Assembly: GCA_015134075.1 (NCBI GenBank) | Contig: CP062308.1 | Span: forward strand, 201,439 to 265,438 | Source: Candidatus Stammera capleta | Lineage (GTDB): Bacteria; Pseudomonadota; Gammaproteobacteria; Enterobacterales; Enterobacteriaceae | Reading direction: 5' to 3' | DNA length: 64,000 nt | Shown here: in pieces, positions 24,211 through 37,242 of the stretch | How the letters are laid out: each line of letters begins with the position of its first letter | Numbering within the stretch: position 1 is the first letter of the stretch | Translations under genes and position numbers: made by a program | The notes under the pieces: generated by a model | The model's database searches: none | Seen by the model: only the letters and a program-made list of their open reading frames with translations | What the model was told of the DNA's origin: nothing

Positions 24211-25050
24211 TTAATTATTTAATAAATTAAAATATTTTCCAAATATACTAAAAATAAATAATCCTGTCATTATTATTAATGGATTAGTTTTTTTATTTAA
24301 TAATCACATACAAATTAATGTTAGTAATAATGGAAATAATCCAGGAAGAAGTTGATCAAGTATATCTTGTACTGTTATTTCTTGTATTATTTTATCTTGA
24401 TAATATTGTATTTTAGATATTACTATAGGAATATTTATTTTTGTTCATTTATTTACTAATACTCCCATTATAAATAATCCTAATATTGATGATCCTTCTG
24501 TTAATTTTTGTATTAAATTATTTCCTATATCTTGTACAACTCCTATTCCTTTTTTATATCCATAATACAATCCATAATATAAAGTTAATAATCTAATAGT
24601 ATTAAATGATATAAAAAATATTATTGGTCCAATTATATTTCCTGTTATAGCAAAACTAGCTCCTAAAGCTGATAATATAGGTCTTATTGTGCCTCAAAAT
24701 ATAGGATCTCCTATTCCAGCTAAAGGTCCCATTAATCCTATTTTAATACTATTTATTGCACTGCTATTAATTTTAATTCCATTAGCTCTTTTTTCTTCCA
24801 TTGCTATAACTACTCCTAATATAGGAGCAACCATATATGGTTGTGTATTAAAAAATTCTAGATGTCTTTTAAGAGCTTTTTTTTTTTCTTTAGAATTGTC
24901 ATTATAAAGTTTATCTATTATTGGAATAATAGAAAAACAAAATCCTAATGCTTGCATTCTTTCAAAATTTCATGATCCTTGCAAAAAAGTACTACGTATA
25001 AATACTTTACTTAAATCAGTTGAATTTATTTTTTTATTTTTCATTATCAT
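24211..25050 (-). CDS. manZ: mannose-family PTS permease, IID component
   Basis: Membrane part of the mannose/glucose phosphotransferase transporter. RSTFLQGSWNFERMQALGFCFSI (Trp from TGA), the long match RHLEFFNTQPYMVAPILGV, and GLMGPLAGIGDPIFWGT-type sequence identify IID. It is 279 aa with several membrane segments. Two in-frame ATGs (25050 and 25044) are possible; a GGTAA just upstream leaves the choice open. It is the last gene of the manX-manY-manZ unit. Confidence 0.95.
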
Positions 25051-25063
25051 TTACCAATATAAT

Positions 25064-25852
25064 TTAATCTAATTCGTCATCTTTAACTATTTTTTTATTT
25101 ATATTATAAGTACTATATTTAGGTGATAATTGTATATATAGTATAGATAATATTGTACCCATTATTCCTAATGCTACTAGATTAAATTGTGTAAATGCAG
25201 CTATTATAAAACCTAAAAAGAAAAATGGCATTAAATAATTTGTTTTCATCATATTAATTACCATTGCATAACCGACTACAACAACTATACCTCCAGCTAC
25301 ATTTAAACCTTCTGTTATAAATAAAGGAATTGAATTTAATATATTTTTTATTAGTGTTGTTTCTACAGATATATTAACTATTATAGCTGGTATAGCAATT
25401 CTCATAGCTTGTAACATTAAAGCACTTATATGTATACATGATATATGGAATGTATTTTGTGTTTTTTCTGCTATTTTATCAACTCAATGTTGAAATCCTA
25501 TAGTAATACTACGTACTATTATTGTTAATATTTGTCCTGCTGCAGCTAAAGGAATTGCTAATGCTATTCCTGCGCCAGGATTTTGTTTTCCGTTTATTAC
25601 TAATATAGTTGATATTATAGATGCTAAAGCTGTATCTGGAGCTACTGCAGCTCCTATATTCATTCATCCTAAAGATATTAATTCAAGTGATCCACCTATT
25701 GATATACCTTTTGTTATATCTCCTAATATCATACCTACTATAGTACAACATATTAAAGGACGATGTAATTGAAATTCATCTAATATAGATTCTATACCTA
25801 TTAAAGAACCTATTATAAAAGTTAATAAAATTTTATATAATAAAAAATCCAT
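25064..25852 (-). CDS. manY: mannose-family PTS permease, IIC component
   Basis: Membrane channel subunit of the mannose PTS. Family matches include LIGIESILDEFQLHRPLICC, GMILGDITKGISIGGSLELI, NIGAAVAPDTALASI, NPGAGIALAIPLAAAGQ and ALMLQAMRIAIPA. It is 262 aa (E. coli 266), with TGA-encoded Trp at WMNIG and HW. An AGAGGTT ribosome site precedes the ATG. It lies between manX and manZ in one operon. Confidence 0.96.
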
Positions 25853-25875
25853 TTTAACCTCTTTAAATGGAAAAA

Positions 25876-26820
25876 CTAAATTTTGTTTAATATACTAAAA
25901 AGATCTATTTTTTTATCGTTTGGTACTTTTCTAATTTCTAATTCTATATTCATTTTTTTTAATTCGTAAAATGATTTTATATCTTTTTTATTTACTGATA
26001 TAGCTTCAGTAATTTGTGTTTTGTTTTTTTTATATGACATTCCTCCTATATTTATAGATTTTATTTTTACACCTTTTTTTATAATTTTAATTATATCTGT
26101 TGGGTTTGTAAATAAAAGAAGAATTTTTTCTTCTGAATATTTAGGATTATTATATACTTTTATAAATTTATTTATATTTACAACATGAGAAGTTATGTTT
26201 GGAGGTGATACTTGTTTTAATAATTTTGATCTTATTTTATCTTTATATATATCATCATTTATTACTATTATTTTTGATATTTGATAATCTTTACTTCATC
26301 CTGTAGTAACTTGTCCATGTATTAATCTATCATCTATTCTTGTTATTATTATTTTCATTTTTTCTTTTATTTTTTTATTTTTTAATTTATTTTTTTTATT
26401 TTTTTTTATAATAACATTATTATATTTATTGATATTACTTATACTATTTTTTCCTATATTTATTATTTTATTTATTAATGATTCAAATGATATTTTATCA
26501 TTTATAGACATTATTGTTTCTAATAACATAGGAATATTTGTTCCTGATATTATATCGTTTTTAATTTTTTTATTATATAAAAATTTATTTGCGGCATTAA
26601 AAGGACTTCCGCCTATTATATCTACAAAAAATATTATTCCATTGTTTGTATTTAATGTTTTTATTTTTTTTTTATATTTTTTAATTAAATGTTCTACATT
26701 TTCTCCAGTTAAAAATTCTATTGCTTTTATATTTTTTTTTTTTCCTATTATTAATTCTGTTGTTTTTAACATTTCTATTCCAAGTTTTCCATGCATGCAT
26801 ATTATTATAGCTATATTCAT
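25876..26820 (-). CDS. manX: mannose-family PTS IIAB component
   Basis: Cytoplasmic phosphotransfer protein that passes phosphate from HPr to the sugar. The IIA domain carries phospho-His10 (ICMHGKLG) and VDIIGGSPFNAANKFL; a lysine-rich linker (about 140-155) leads to IIB with IDDRLIHGQVTTGW, whose His168 is the second phosphorylation site, then NNPKYSEEKILLLFTNPTD and SINIGGMSYKKNKTQI. It is 314 aa (E. coli 323). AGGGAA upstream of ATG is a good ribosome site. Confidence 0.96.
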
Positions 26821-26851
26821 TTTTATTTCCCTGATTTATTTTTTTAAAAAA

Positions 26852-28291
26852 TTAATTATTATCTTTTATTATATAATCTAATATTGGAGATAAAATTAGC
26901 ATTATTAAAGAAATTATACAACTATATATTCCAATTTTTAAAAAACTATAAAAATATATATCTAAAGATTGTAATGTATTTATATGCATTTCTTTTGTAA
27001 TTGATGTTATATTTGCTATTTTTCCAGATATTATAGATGAAATTGATGTTGTTAAAAATCATGAACTTATAGCTAATCCAGTTAATTTATCAGGAACAAG
27101 TTGTGTTATCATTGATAGACCTAAACCTGAAATCATTAACTCTCCTATACTTTGTAAAGCATAACTTATTATTAACCAATGTGGTGATACTATACCTGTT
27201 TTATTATATTCTAAATATATTCCTCATGGTAATATTAAAAATGATATTGAACATAATATCATTCCTATTGCAAATTTAAATGTTATAGATATTTTTTTAC
27301 CTAATTTATTATATATATATGATAATATAGGGCTAAATATTATTATTCAGAATGGGTTAAGAGCTTGAAATTGTTCTGGGTTTATATTTATTCCTAATAT
27401 TTTTGGTGTTATATTTTTTATAGCAAAAAAATTTAATGATGTTGGCATTTGATTATATAAAACAAAGTATATTATAGCTTCTATTATTAATATTAATGCA
27501 ACTATCATTCTTCTTCTTTCTAATTTTTCTAAAAAAAATATTTCTTTAATAAATACAATTATAGTTAGTGTTATTATTATGTTTATTATTTTATTTGCTA
27601 TATCTATATTTTGTATAATTAAATAATTTATTATTGAAAATATAGAAATCATTATTAATAATATAAATAAATAAATTTTATTTATTGGATAAAAATCTAT
27701 TTTTGAACCGTATTTTTTTATTTTATTTTTTAAAATTTTAAATATTATTAAAGATCCAATTAGACCTATTACTGGAATTAAAAATGCTATATTTCAACTA
27801 TATTTATGAGCTATTAATGGAATTAATATAATTGATATTAATGAACCTATATTTACCGCCATATAATATATTGTAAAACCAGAATCTGGTGTATATTTTT
27901 TATTTTTTTTATATATATCTGATACTATTATAGATGGATTTGGTTTAAATAAACAATTTCCTATTGATATTATTGATAATCCTAAATATATTCATTTTAT
28001 ATCATTATGTTTTATGAATATTATAGTATATCCTATTATTAATATATATAAACCTAATTCTAATGTTCTTTTAGATCCTATTATTTTATTACCTATTCAT
28101 CCACCTACAAAAACCAATCCATACATTATTGCATTAAATGAAGAAAATACATTAATTGCATCCGTTTCTGATATTGACATTTTTTTGACTAAATATATCA
28201 TTAATATAGTTTGCAATCCATAAAAACTAAATCTTTCGAATAATTCTAATGTAAATATAAAATATAAATTTTTTGGTTGTTTGAATATCAT
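26852..28291 (-). CDS. dtpA: proton-dependent di/tripeptide transporter
   Basis: POT-family symporter importing small peptides with protons. It begins [19 protein letters not shown] with the family ELxERFxxYG motif, then LFSSFSA-like [17 protein letters not shown], and [14 protein letters not shown] plus [13 protein letters not shown], closer to E. coli DtpA than DtpB. It is 479 aa with about twelve hydrophobic segments and several TGA-encoded Trp. Placed next to the sugar PTS, it suggests a cell living on host-supplied sugars and peptides. Confidence 0.92.
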
Positions 28292-28316
28292 TATTATTTA
28301 TCCTTTAAATTAATAT

Positions 28317-29336
28317 TTAATTATTTATTAAAATATGAATTATGTCATTATTTTTTATAATATAATTTTTACCTACTATTTTTATTTTTCCTTTTTTTTT
28401 TAATTTATTTCATCCTTTATATTTTATAAATTTTTTATAATTTATAACAATGGATCTTATAAATTTATTTTTAAAATCACTATGTATTAATTTAGCTGCA
28501 TATAATATGTTTTTATTTTTTTTTAAAATAAATGATTTAGTTTCTTTTTTGTTTGTTGTAAAAAATGTTATTAAATTTAGTGATTTTATTATTTTTTTTT
28601 GTATTTTATTTATTATTTTTTTTTTTATATTTTTATTTTTTTCGTTATATATTTTTTTTATATTTTTATATATTATTTTATGTTTTTTTTTTTTTATAAA
28701 TTTTTTTATTTTTTTAATATTTTTTTTGTCTTTATCATAGTTATCAATATTTAAGAAATATATTTTTTTTTTAAATGTAAGTAAATTTATTTTTTTAAAA
28801 AAATTTTTTTCATTTTTATTTATTAAATTTTTATTAAATATTTTTTTTTCCTCTAAACATTTTATATATTTGTTAATTATATTTTTGTATTTTATATTTT
28901 TTTTTCGTGTTTTTTCTAATATTTCTATATCAGATAATATAAGTTCATCTTCTATAATATTAATTTCATTTATTGGATCTATTTTTTTATTTATATTTAT
29001 TATATTTTTATCTTTAAATATTCTTATTACTTGAATTATTATATTAGTATTTCTTATATTATTTAAAAATGTATTACCTAAACCTAATCCTTTAGATGCA
29101 CCTTTTATTAAACCTGCTATATCTATATATTCTATTTTTGAAAAAGTTATTTTTTTACTTTTACTTATTTTAGATATATTTATTGTTTTTTTATTTTTTA
29201 TTTCAATATTTTTATGATTTGGTAATATTGTACAAAATGGATAATTTTCATTTTTTATTTTACTATTTGTTATAAAATTAAATAGAGTTGATTTTCCAAT
29301 ATTTGGAACACCTATTATTCCGCATTTTATATTCAT
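28317..29336 (-). CDS. ychF: ribosome-associated ATPase YchF
   Basis: OBG-family ATPase that binds ribosomes. G1 motif GVPNIGKSTLFN, IDIAGLIKGASKGLGLGN (switch II region), and the C-terminal TGS-like domain AAKLIHSDFKNKFIRS...KGKIKIVGKNYIIKNND match E. coli YchF. It is 339 aa (E. coli 363), with the central coiled region shortened and very Lys-rich. A TGA-encoded Trp follows YKG near the C-terminus. In E. coli ychF sits beside pth, and here only lysS lies between them. Confidence 0.93.
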
Positions 29337-29355
29337 ATTTTAAATTATATTTATT

Positions 29356-30714
29356 TTATTTATTTATAGATGGAAATAATATAACATCTTTTATAGATTT
29401 ACTTTTAGTTATTATCATAACTAATCTATCTATACCTATTCCAACTCCAGCAGTTGGTGGTAATCCATATTTTAATGCATTTATATATTCTTTATCATAT
29501 ATATTTTTTTTTTTATTTTCTAATTGTTTTTTAAAATTTTCTTTTTGTTCTTTATAATTATTAAGTTCTGAAAATCCATTTGCTATTTCATATCCATTTA
29601 TAAATAATTCAAATCTATCTGCTATTTTTTTATTTTTTATATTTTTTTTTGATAAATATGATATATCTGATGGATATTCTGTTACAAATGTTGGTTTTAT
29701 TAATTTTTTTTCTGTTGTATTTTCAAATATTTTTATTAAAATTTTACCTATTTTATTATTTTTTTTTATATTTATATTTATTTTTTTTGCTATTTCTATT
29801 ATTTTATCATTATTATCTAAATCTTCTAATTTATTAAATAGTTTAGAGAATTTATATATTGCTTTTTTAAGTGTTATTATTTTATATGGATTTATTATAT
29901 TTATTTTTTTTTTTAATAATATATTTTTTTTAAATAATGAATTTATTACATATGATATTATATTTTCTGTTAATTTCATCATATATTTATAATTTTCATA
30001 TGTTTTATATATTTCTATCATTGTAAATTCTGGATTATGTTTACTAGATATTCCTTCATTTCTAAAATTTCTATTTAGTTCAAATATTTTATTAAATCCT
30101 CCTATTATTAATTTTTTTAAAAATATTTCTGGAGCAATACGTAAATACATATTTGTTTTTAATTTACTATGATATGTTTTAAATGGTTTTGCTGATGCTC
30201 CTCCTGGTATTATATGTAACATTGGTGTTTCTACTTCTAAAAATTTTTTATTATTTAAATATTTTCTTATTAAATTTATTATTTTAATTCTTTTTATAAA
30301 TATTTGTCTTGATTTTTCATTTATTATTAAATCTAAATATCTTTGTCTAAATTTTTTTTCTTTTTTTTTAATTTTATTAAATTTATCTGGTCAATATTTT
30401 TTTGTTTTTGTTAATATTTTTATTTTTTTAGATTTTATTGTTAATTCTTTAGTTTTTGTTTTAAATAATTTTCCATTTACATATATTATATCTCCTATTT
30501 TTATGTTTTTATATTTTTTATAATTTTTATCTTTTTTGATAAATATTTGTATGTTACCTTCTATGTCTTGTATATTTAAAAATATACTTTTTTTCATTTT
30601 TCTTTTATTTATTATTCTTCCTGTTATATTGATATTTTTTTTTTTTTTAATTATAAAGTTTGGTATTTTAGAATATTTTTCTATTATTTTTTTTATATTA
30701 TTTATTTTTTTCAT
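29356..30714 (-). CDS. lysS: lysyl-tRNA synthetase (class II)
   Basis: Charges tRNA-Lys, in heavy demand in this lysine-rich proteome. An OB-fold anticodon domain (about residues 25-105: INITGRIINKRKMKKSIFLNIQD) is followed by class II motifs: KFLEVETPML, the strongly conserved FRNEGISSKHNPEFTMIE (motif 2) and PPTAGVGIGIDRLVMI (motif 3). It is 452 aa against 505 in E. coli; the N-terminal helical extension is lost. It follows pth closely. Confidence 0.95.
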
Positions 30715-30723
30715 TTTTAATTT

Positions 30724-31293
30724 TTATTTATTTGAATTTAATATATTTTGTATATTTTTAAAATTTTTTTTTTTTATTCATATTTTTATATATTTTATAG
30801 ATTTTTTTATAGATTTATATATTAATTTTTTTTCTTTTTTATTTGGTATTGATAGTACAAATTCTTTTAGTTTATTTTTTTCTTTTGGATATCCGATTCC
30901 TATTCTTAATTGATAAAAATTATTTTTTTTTAATTTTAAAAGTATATTTTTTATTCCATTATGTGTACTTTTATTTGCAAAATTATTTTTTATTTTTATA
31001 TATCCTGGTTTTAAATTTATTTCATCATGAACAATTAATATTTCTTTATTTTTTATTTTTAATTTTTTTTTTATTTTTTTTATTTTTTTACCACATTCAT
31101 TTATATATGATAATGGAGTATATAGATATATTTTTTTTTTATTTATATATTTATAATATATTTTTCCAAATTTTATATTTTTATTATATTTTTTATTTAT
31201 TATTTTATTTATTAATCATACTCCAACATTATGTCTTGTATTAATTAATTTTTTTTTTTTATTTCCTATACCTATTATTATTTTTATACACAT
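30724..31293 (-). CDS. pth: peptidyl-tRNA hydrolase
   Basis: Releases peptides from prematurely dropped peptidyl-tRNA. IIIGIGNKKKKLINTRHNVGVWL holds the catalytic His; LYTPLSYINECGK, ILIVHDEINLKPG with the catalytic Asp, and STHNGIKNILLKL and QLRIGIGYP complete the match. It is 189 aa (E. coli 194), with TGA and TGG-type Trp positions conserved. It is divergent from prfA across about 80 bases. Confidence 0.94.
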
Positions 31294-31376
31294 AGTTATT
31301 ATATATATTATTATTTATTTGTTTTTTTTGAAATTATATAGAATTATATTTATAATTAATTTAATATTTTAATATT

Positions 31377-32474
31377 ATGATAGATATTAATGATATTGAT
31401 ATTAATTTTATAAAAAAAAAATTAAATAAAATTAGTTTAAAATTAAATAATACTTTATTTTATAATAATAAAAATTATATTTTATTAAGTCGTAAATATA
31501 AAATATTATATAAGATAAATAAATATTATAATAATTTAATTAAATATAATAAAGAGTTAAATTTTGCTAAATTATTATATTTAGATAAAGAATTTAAAGA
31601 TTTAGCTAAAGAAGAAATATTTAAATTAAATAATTTAATTATTTATTGTAATAATAAATTAAATAAATATTATTTATATTTAAATAAAGATAATAATTTA
31701 GATAAATTAAATAAATTAAATGTATATTTAGAAATACACGCTGGAACTGGAGGAAATGAAGCTTCATTATTTGTTTTAGATTTGTTTAAAATGTATATTA
31801 AATATGCTGAATATATGAATTGAAAAATAAAATTAATTAATGTTAATGAAAATTATCCAAATGGATATAAAGAAATACTTTTTAAAATCATCGGTTTTAA
31901 TGTTTATAATAATTTAAAATTTGAATCTGGAGGTCATAGAGTTCAGCGTGTTCCTATTACTGAATCTCAAGGAAGAGTTCATACTTCTACTTGTTTAGTT
32001 GCTGTAATTCCTGATATTCCTAAAAAAGATTTGCCTATTATAAAAAATGAAGATATTAAAATTGATACTTTTAGATCATCTGGATCTGGAGGTCAACATG
32101 TTAATACTACTAATTCTGCTGTTAGATTAACACATATTCCTACTGGAATAGTTGTTGAATGTCAACAAGAAAGGTCACAGCATAAAAATAAATCTAGAGC
32201 TTTAGATGTTTTAAAAGCTAGAATATATAATTTTGAGTTATCTAAAATAAAGAAAAAAGAACATAATAATAAAAAAAAATTATTAGGAACTGGTTTTAGA
32301 GGAGATAGAAATAGAACTTATAATTTTATTCAAAATAGAGTTACTGATCATAGAATAAATTTAACTATTCATTCTTTATATGAAATTTTAAATGGTAAGT
32401 TATATTTATTAATAAAACCTTTATTAAAAAAGTTTAATAAATTTAATTATGAAAATATCAAAATGGTTAAGTAA
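31377..32474 (+). CDS. prfA: peptide chain release factor 1
   Basis: Recognises UAA and UAG and releases the finished protein. [20 protein letters not shown] carries the GGQ catalytic motif; [14 protein letters not shown] precedes it and [18 protein letters not shown] follows. It is 365 aa (E. coli 360). One TGA is read as Trp at the end of ...YAEYMNW. Its presence agrees with the TAA/TAG-only stop usage seen here; RF2 (prfB) would be harmful with UGA as sense and is not in the window. Confidence 0.96.
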
Positions 32475-33279
32475 AGTTTTTTTATATGTTTATAAAAATA
32501 AATATATATATAATGAATCTTTACTTATTATAAAATTTGTTTTAAAAAAAAAATATCATTGAATTATGTTAAATAAAAATTATTTTTTAAATGAAAAAGA
32601 ATTAGAAATGTTAAATTTTTTTTTTATTAATAGATTAAAAGGTTTTCCTTTAAGTTATTTATTTAATAAATGTTATTTTTTTTCCATTAAATATAAAATT
32701 TATTATGATATTTTTATTCCTAGATTTGATACTGAAATAATGGTAAAGTATGCTATGAATTTACTAAGTAAAAATAATTATTATGAAGTTTTAGATCTTG
32801 GTACTGGTTGTGGAGTTATAGCTTTATCTATAGCTAATAAATTTAGTAATATAAAAGTTTTTGGTGTTGATATAAATATTTCTGCTTTAAAATTATCTAT
32901 ATATAATGCATTAAAAATGAATTTAAATAACGTATTTTTTTTTAAAAGTAATTGATTTTCTAATATAAATAAGAATTTTAATTTAATTATTAGTAATCCT
33001 CCTTATATTAATAAAAATATTACTTTTAATTGTAATAATAATGATTTAAAATATGAATCTTATTATTCTTTATATTCTAAATTTAATGGAATTAGGGATA
33101 TATTTTATATAATAAATAATGCATATAATTACTTATATAAAAATGGTTGATTAATTTTAGAACATTCTATATTTAATAGAAAATATATTTTAAAAAAATT
33201 TAAAAAAAAATATATTAATATTTTTTCATATAAAAGTTATATAAATAATTATTGTTTTGTTGCTGGACAGAAAAAATAA
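32449..33279 (+). CDS. prmC: release factor glutamine methyltransferase
   Basis: Methylates the Gln of the GGQ motif in release factors. It starts [15 protein letters not shown] inside the prfA end (26-base overlap), as in E. coli where hemK/prmC follows prfA. Motifs are [10 protein letters not shown], the SAM-binding [26 protein letters not shown] (Trp from TGA) and the catalytic ISNPPYI. It is 276 aa, the E. coli length. Both TGG (residue 6) and TGA encode Trp. Confidence 0.94.
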
Positions 33280-33285
33280 TTTATT

Positions 33286-35004
33286 TTACATTTTTTTCAA
33301 TACAGGTATTCCTAATAATGATAGGCATATTTTTATTGTTTTTCCTATTATTGATATTATTTTTAATTTACTATTTTTTATTTCTTTATTTTTTATAGAT
33401 TTTATTTTTTCTTTTTCATAAAATTTAGAAAAATATTTTGTTATTTTATATAAAAAATTACATATTATATGTGGACTATTATTATTAGATGATTCATTTA
33501 TTATTTGTTTTAAATTATATATTTTTTTTATTATGTTCAATTCTAAATTATTTATTTTTTTAATTTTTAATTTTTTATTACAGTAACTTATAGTTTTATT
33601 ATTTTTCTTAAGAAGAGATACTATTCTTGTGTATGCATATTGTATATATGGTCCAGTATTATTATTAAATGATAATATTTGTTTTATATTGAAAATATAA
33701 TTTTTTATTCTATTTCTGGATAAATCCATATATTTTATTGCACTTATAGTTATTTTTTTTGATATATTATTTATTTGTGATTTACTATATATTTTTTTAT
33801 ATTTTTTATTTATTTTTTTTTTTGCTTCTTTAAATATTTTTCTTATTATTTTTTTTATTTTTATATTTTTTCCATTTCTTGTTTTAAATGGTTTTCCTGA
33901 TTTATTTAAAATTGTTCCAAAATCACAATGTATTAATTTTGTTTTTTTTGAAACATATTTTGATTTTTTTGCAACAAAAAAAATTTTTTTCATATATTCT
34001 TTTTGTCTAGAATCTATTACATATATTATTTTCTTAGGTTTATATGTTTCATATCTATATTTTATACATGTTATATCTGTTGTTGCATATAAATAAGCTC
34101 CATCTTTTTTTTTTATTATTAATGGATATGTATTTTTATTTTTATTTATATTTATTATTATAGCATTATTATTTTTTTCTGCTATTTTTTTTTTTCTTAG
34201 ATCTTTTATAATATTTGGTATCATTTTTTTATAGAAGCTTTCACCAAATATATTTTTTTTATGTAAATTTATTTTTAGATATTTATATATTTTTTGATTT
34301 TCTAATATAGTTATATTAGTTATTTTTTTTCATATTTTAATTATTTTAGGATTATTGTTTTGAAGTTGTACTACATTATATTTACATTTTTTATAAAATT
34401 TTTTTTTTTTATTAAATTCTATTTGTGCTTTTTTATATATTTTTTCTAAAAAACTTATTTTCTTTATTTTTTTTTCTAGTTTATTTATTTTTATTCATGT
34501 TGTTATTATTCCAAATTGTGTTCCTCAGTCTCCTATGTGATTTATTCTTATTACTTTATATCCTAAAAAAGAAAATATATTTGCTATACTATCACCTATT
34601 ATTGTAGATCTTAAGTGACCTATATGCATTGATTTTGCTATATTAGGAGATGAATAATCTATTATTATTTTTTCTTTTTTGTTTTTTTTAATACCAAAAT
34701 TTTTTTTATATGATTGTTTATTTATTATATTTATAAATATTTTTTTTTTTATATATATATTTATAAAACCTATTTTAATTATTTCTGTTTTTTTAATTAT
34801 TTTATTTAATTTTATTTTTTTATTTATTAATTCTGTTAAATATTTTATATTTATTTTTTCTTTTTTTGCTATATTTATTATTCCATTTATCTGATAATCT
34901 CCAAATTTTTTATTATTATATATTTTATAATTATATTTTTTTTTTATATTTATTAATTTTAAAGTATTTTTAATATTTTTTTCTATTATTTTTTTTATAT
35001 CCAT
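33286..35004 (-). CDS. argS: arginyl-tRNA synthetase
   Basis: Class I synthetase. The HIGH region is [20 protein letters not shown]; the catalytic domain continues with [19 protein letters not shown] and [10 protein letters not shown]; the anticodon-binding part has [17 protein letters not shown] and ends [13 protein letters not shown]. It is 572 aa (E. coli 577), with TGA-encoded Trp in the central part. It is convergent with prmC (six bases apart) and divergent from aspS. Confidence 0.95.
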
Positions 35005-35082
35005 TTTAATATATTGTTTGTCATTTATTATTATATGTATAATACATTATATTTTAATTAATTATATTAAATTTTTAAATAT

Positions 35083-36759
35083 ATGCGTAAATATTGTAAT
35101 GATTTTTCTATTGATGATATTAATAAAGTTGTAAAATTATACGGTTGAGTTAGTAATATACGTATTTTAAAGTGTTTAATTTTTATTATTTTGAAAGATT
35201 CTACTGGATATATACAAATTTTAGTAAAAAAAAATAATAATAAATTATGAAATTTATCTTTATCTTTAAGTATAGAATCTTGTATAGGAATTAAAGGAAT
35301 TATTAAAAAAAAATATATTAAAGGTAATAAAAATAATAAGGATATAGAAATTGTTTTAAGTAGTATTAAAATATTTAATTATTCTAAATCTTTACCTTTA
35401 GATATGTTTAGTTGTAATTCTAATTTAGTTAAATATAAGTATCGTTATTTAGATTTAAGAAAACCAGAAATTTTAAATATATTTAAAAATAAATCTGATA
35501 TTAAATTTTTTATTCATAAATTTTTTAATAAATTTGGTTTTTTAGATATAGAAACGCCTTTTTTATCTAAATCTTTTCCTGAAGGAGCTAATGATTATAT
35601 TGTTCAAAGTAGAATTTATAGTAACAAGTTTTATTCTTTACCTCAATCTCCTCAAATTTTTAAACAATTATTAATGATATCAGGAATAAATAAATATTAT
35701 CAAATAGTTAAATGTTTTAGAGATGAAGATTTAAGAATTGATAGACAGTCTGAATTTACTCAAATTGATATAGAATTATCTTTTTTTAATTTTAATGATA
35801 TTCGTTTTTTTGTAGAAAAATTAATTTGTGATTTATGATTGAATTTTAAAAAAATTAATATTAGTTTAAATTTTCCATTATTAGATTATAATGATTCTAT
35901 TGATTTGTATGGTACTGATAAACCTGATTTAAGAAATTCTTTAAAATTTAATAAAAATATTTCTATTTTTTTAAAAAAAGGTATTTTAAGTGAATTTAAA
36001 TTATGTTTTATTAAAAGTATTATTATAGATAATTATTTTGGTGATTTAAATTTAAATTTTTTATTTGATTATTTAAAAAAAAAAAATGTATATTGTTATT
36101 TATGTATAAGAATAATATCTAAAATTAATGGTATATATAATTATAAGTTTAATGGAAAATATTTTTGTGATAATGATTGAGTTTTAAATTTTTTAAAAAA
36201 ATTTGATATTAAATCAAATAGTTTAATTTTAATTTTTATATTAAAAAAAGAATATTCTGAAAAAGATATTATAGATATAAGAAATTTTTTAAGTGATTAT
36301 TTTAATTTTAAAAGAAAAAGTGGTTTTTTTCCTGTTTGAATTGTTAATTTTCCTATGTTTTTTATTGACAAAAATAAAAATATTAGTACTCATCATCATC
36401 CTTTTACTAAACCTTTTAATGAGAATGATTTATATAAATCAAATTATTTAGATATTATATCATCTTCTTATGATTTAGTTATAAATGGTTATGAGATTGG
36501 AAGTGGTTCTAAAAGAATAAATAATTTTAATATTCAAAAAAAAGTTTTTGATATTCTTAATATTAGTAAATCAATTCAAATTAAAAAATATGGTTTTTTT
36601 TTAGAAGCTTTAAAATATGGAACTCCTCCTCATTTAGGTATAGCTTTGGGTTTAGATAGAATAGTTATGTTATTAAATAATATTTTAGATATAAAAAGTG
36701 TTATTGCATTTCCTAAAACTTCTTCTGGTATTTGTTTATTAACTGAAGCTCCTGATTAA
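35083..36759 (+). CDS. aspS: aspartyl-tRNA synthetase
   Basis: Class II synthetase of bacterial type. It starts MRKYCNDFSIDDI..VKLYGWVSNIR (OB fold, Trp from TGA), then LKYRYLDLR-like VKYKYRYLDLRKPEIL, DIETPFLSKSFPEGANDYIV, SLPQSPQIFKQLLM and VKCFRDEDLRIDRQSEFTQID. A GAD insertion domain and FPMF-HHPFTKP region follow, and GIALGLDRIVMLL is motif 3. It is 558 aa (E. coli 590). In-frame TGA occurs five or six times, each at an expected Trp. Confidence 0.96.
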
Positions 36760-36888
36760 TTTTATTATAAAATTTTTTTTTATTTTTTAAAAAGTATTAT
36801 ATAAATAATATTTATTATTTTATTTGAATTATTTTTTATTTATGATAATATATTAATAGATTATATTTTATTTTAAAAGGTAATGTTA

Positions 36889-37101
36889 ATGTCAACAAGA
36901 GTAAAAGGTAATGTTAAATGGTTTAATGAATCTAAAGGTTTTGGATTTATTACTCCAGTAAATAGCGATAAAGATGTTTTTGTTCATTTTTCTGCTATTC
37001 AAAGTAGTGGTTTTAAAACTTTAACAGAAGGTCAATCTGTTGAATTTGAAATTACTGATGGCGCTAAAGGTCCATCAGCTATAAATGTTGTTCCTTTGTA
37101 A
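36889..37101 (+). CDS. cspE: cold-shock domain RNA chaperone (CspE type)
   Basis: Small nucleic-acid-binding protein that melts RNA structure and antiterminates. The 70-residue product ([19 protein letters not shown], then [30 protein letters not shown]) has both RNP motifs and is very close to E. coli CspE. The ATG at 36889 is preferred over 36883 because AAGG lies nine bases before it. Trp is encoded by TGG. It keeps more G and C than its surroundings, a sign of strong purifying selection. Confidence 0.95.
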   Translation: MSTRVKGNVKWFNESKGFGFITPVNSDKDVFVHFSAIQSSGFKTLTEGQSVEFEITDGAKGPSAINVVPL

Positions 37102-37165
37102 AAAATATTTATTATGGAGATTTTGGTTTAAGTATTTAAGTATTTAATTATTTATAATTAGTTAT

Positions 37166-37242
37166 AGTACTATTTGTGAATTATTTAAAATATTTATCAT
37201 TTATTTATTGATAATTTATATTAAATAATTCATATTGTACTA
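37166..37242. terminator. imperfect nested stem-loop between cspE and protelomerase stop codons
   Basis: Arms GAATTATTTAA (37178) and TTAAATAATTC (37221) pair perfectly, with an inner TATCA/TGATA pair and a looser outer AGTAC/GTACT pair. It covers the space between two convergent genes and could terminate both. The stem is AT-only in its core, so the call is tentative. Confidence 0.35.

Noticed and set aside
28450..31244. Long plus-strand frames that look like small multi-helix membrane proteins
   Set aside because: They are Phe/Leu-rich mirror images of Lys-rich minus-strand genes (ychF, lysS, pth); low-complexity T-runs give false hydrophobic helices.
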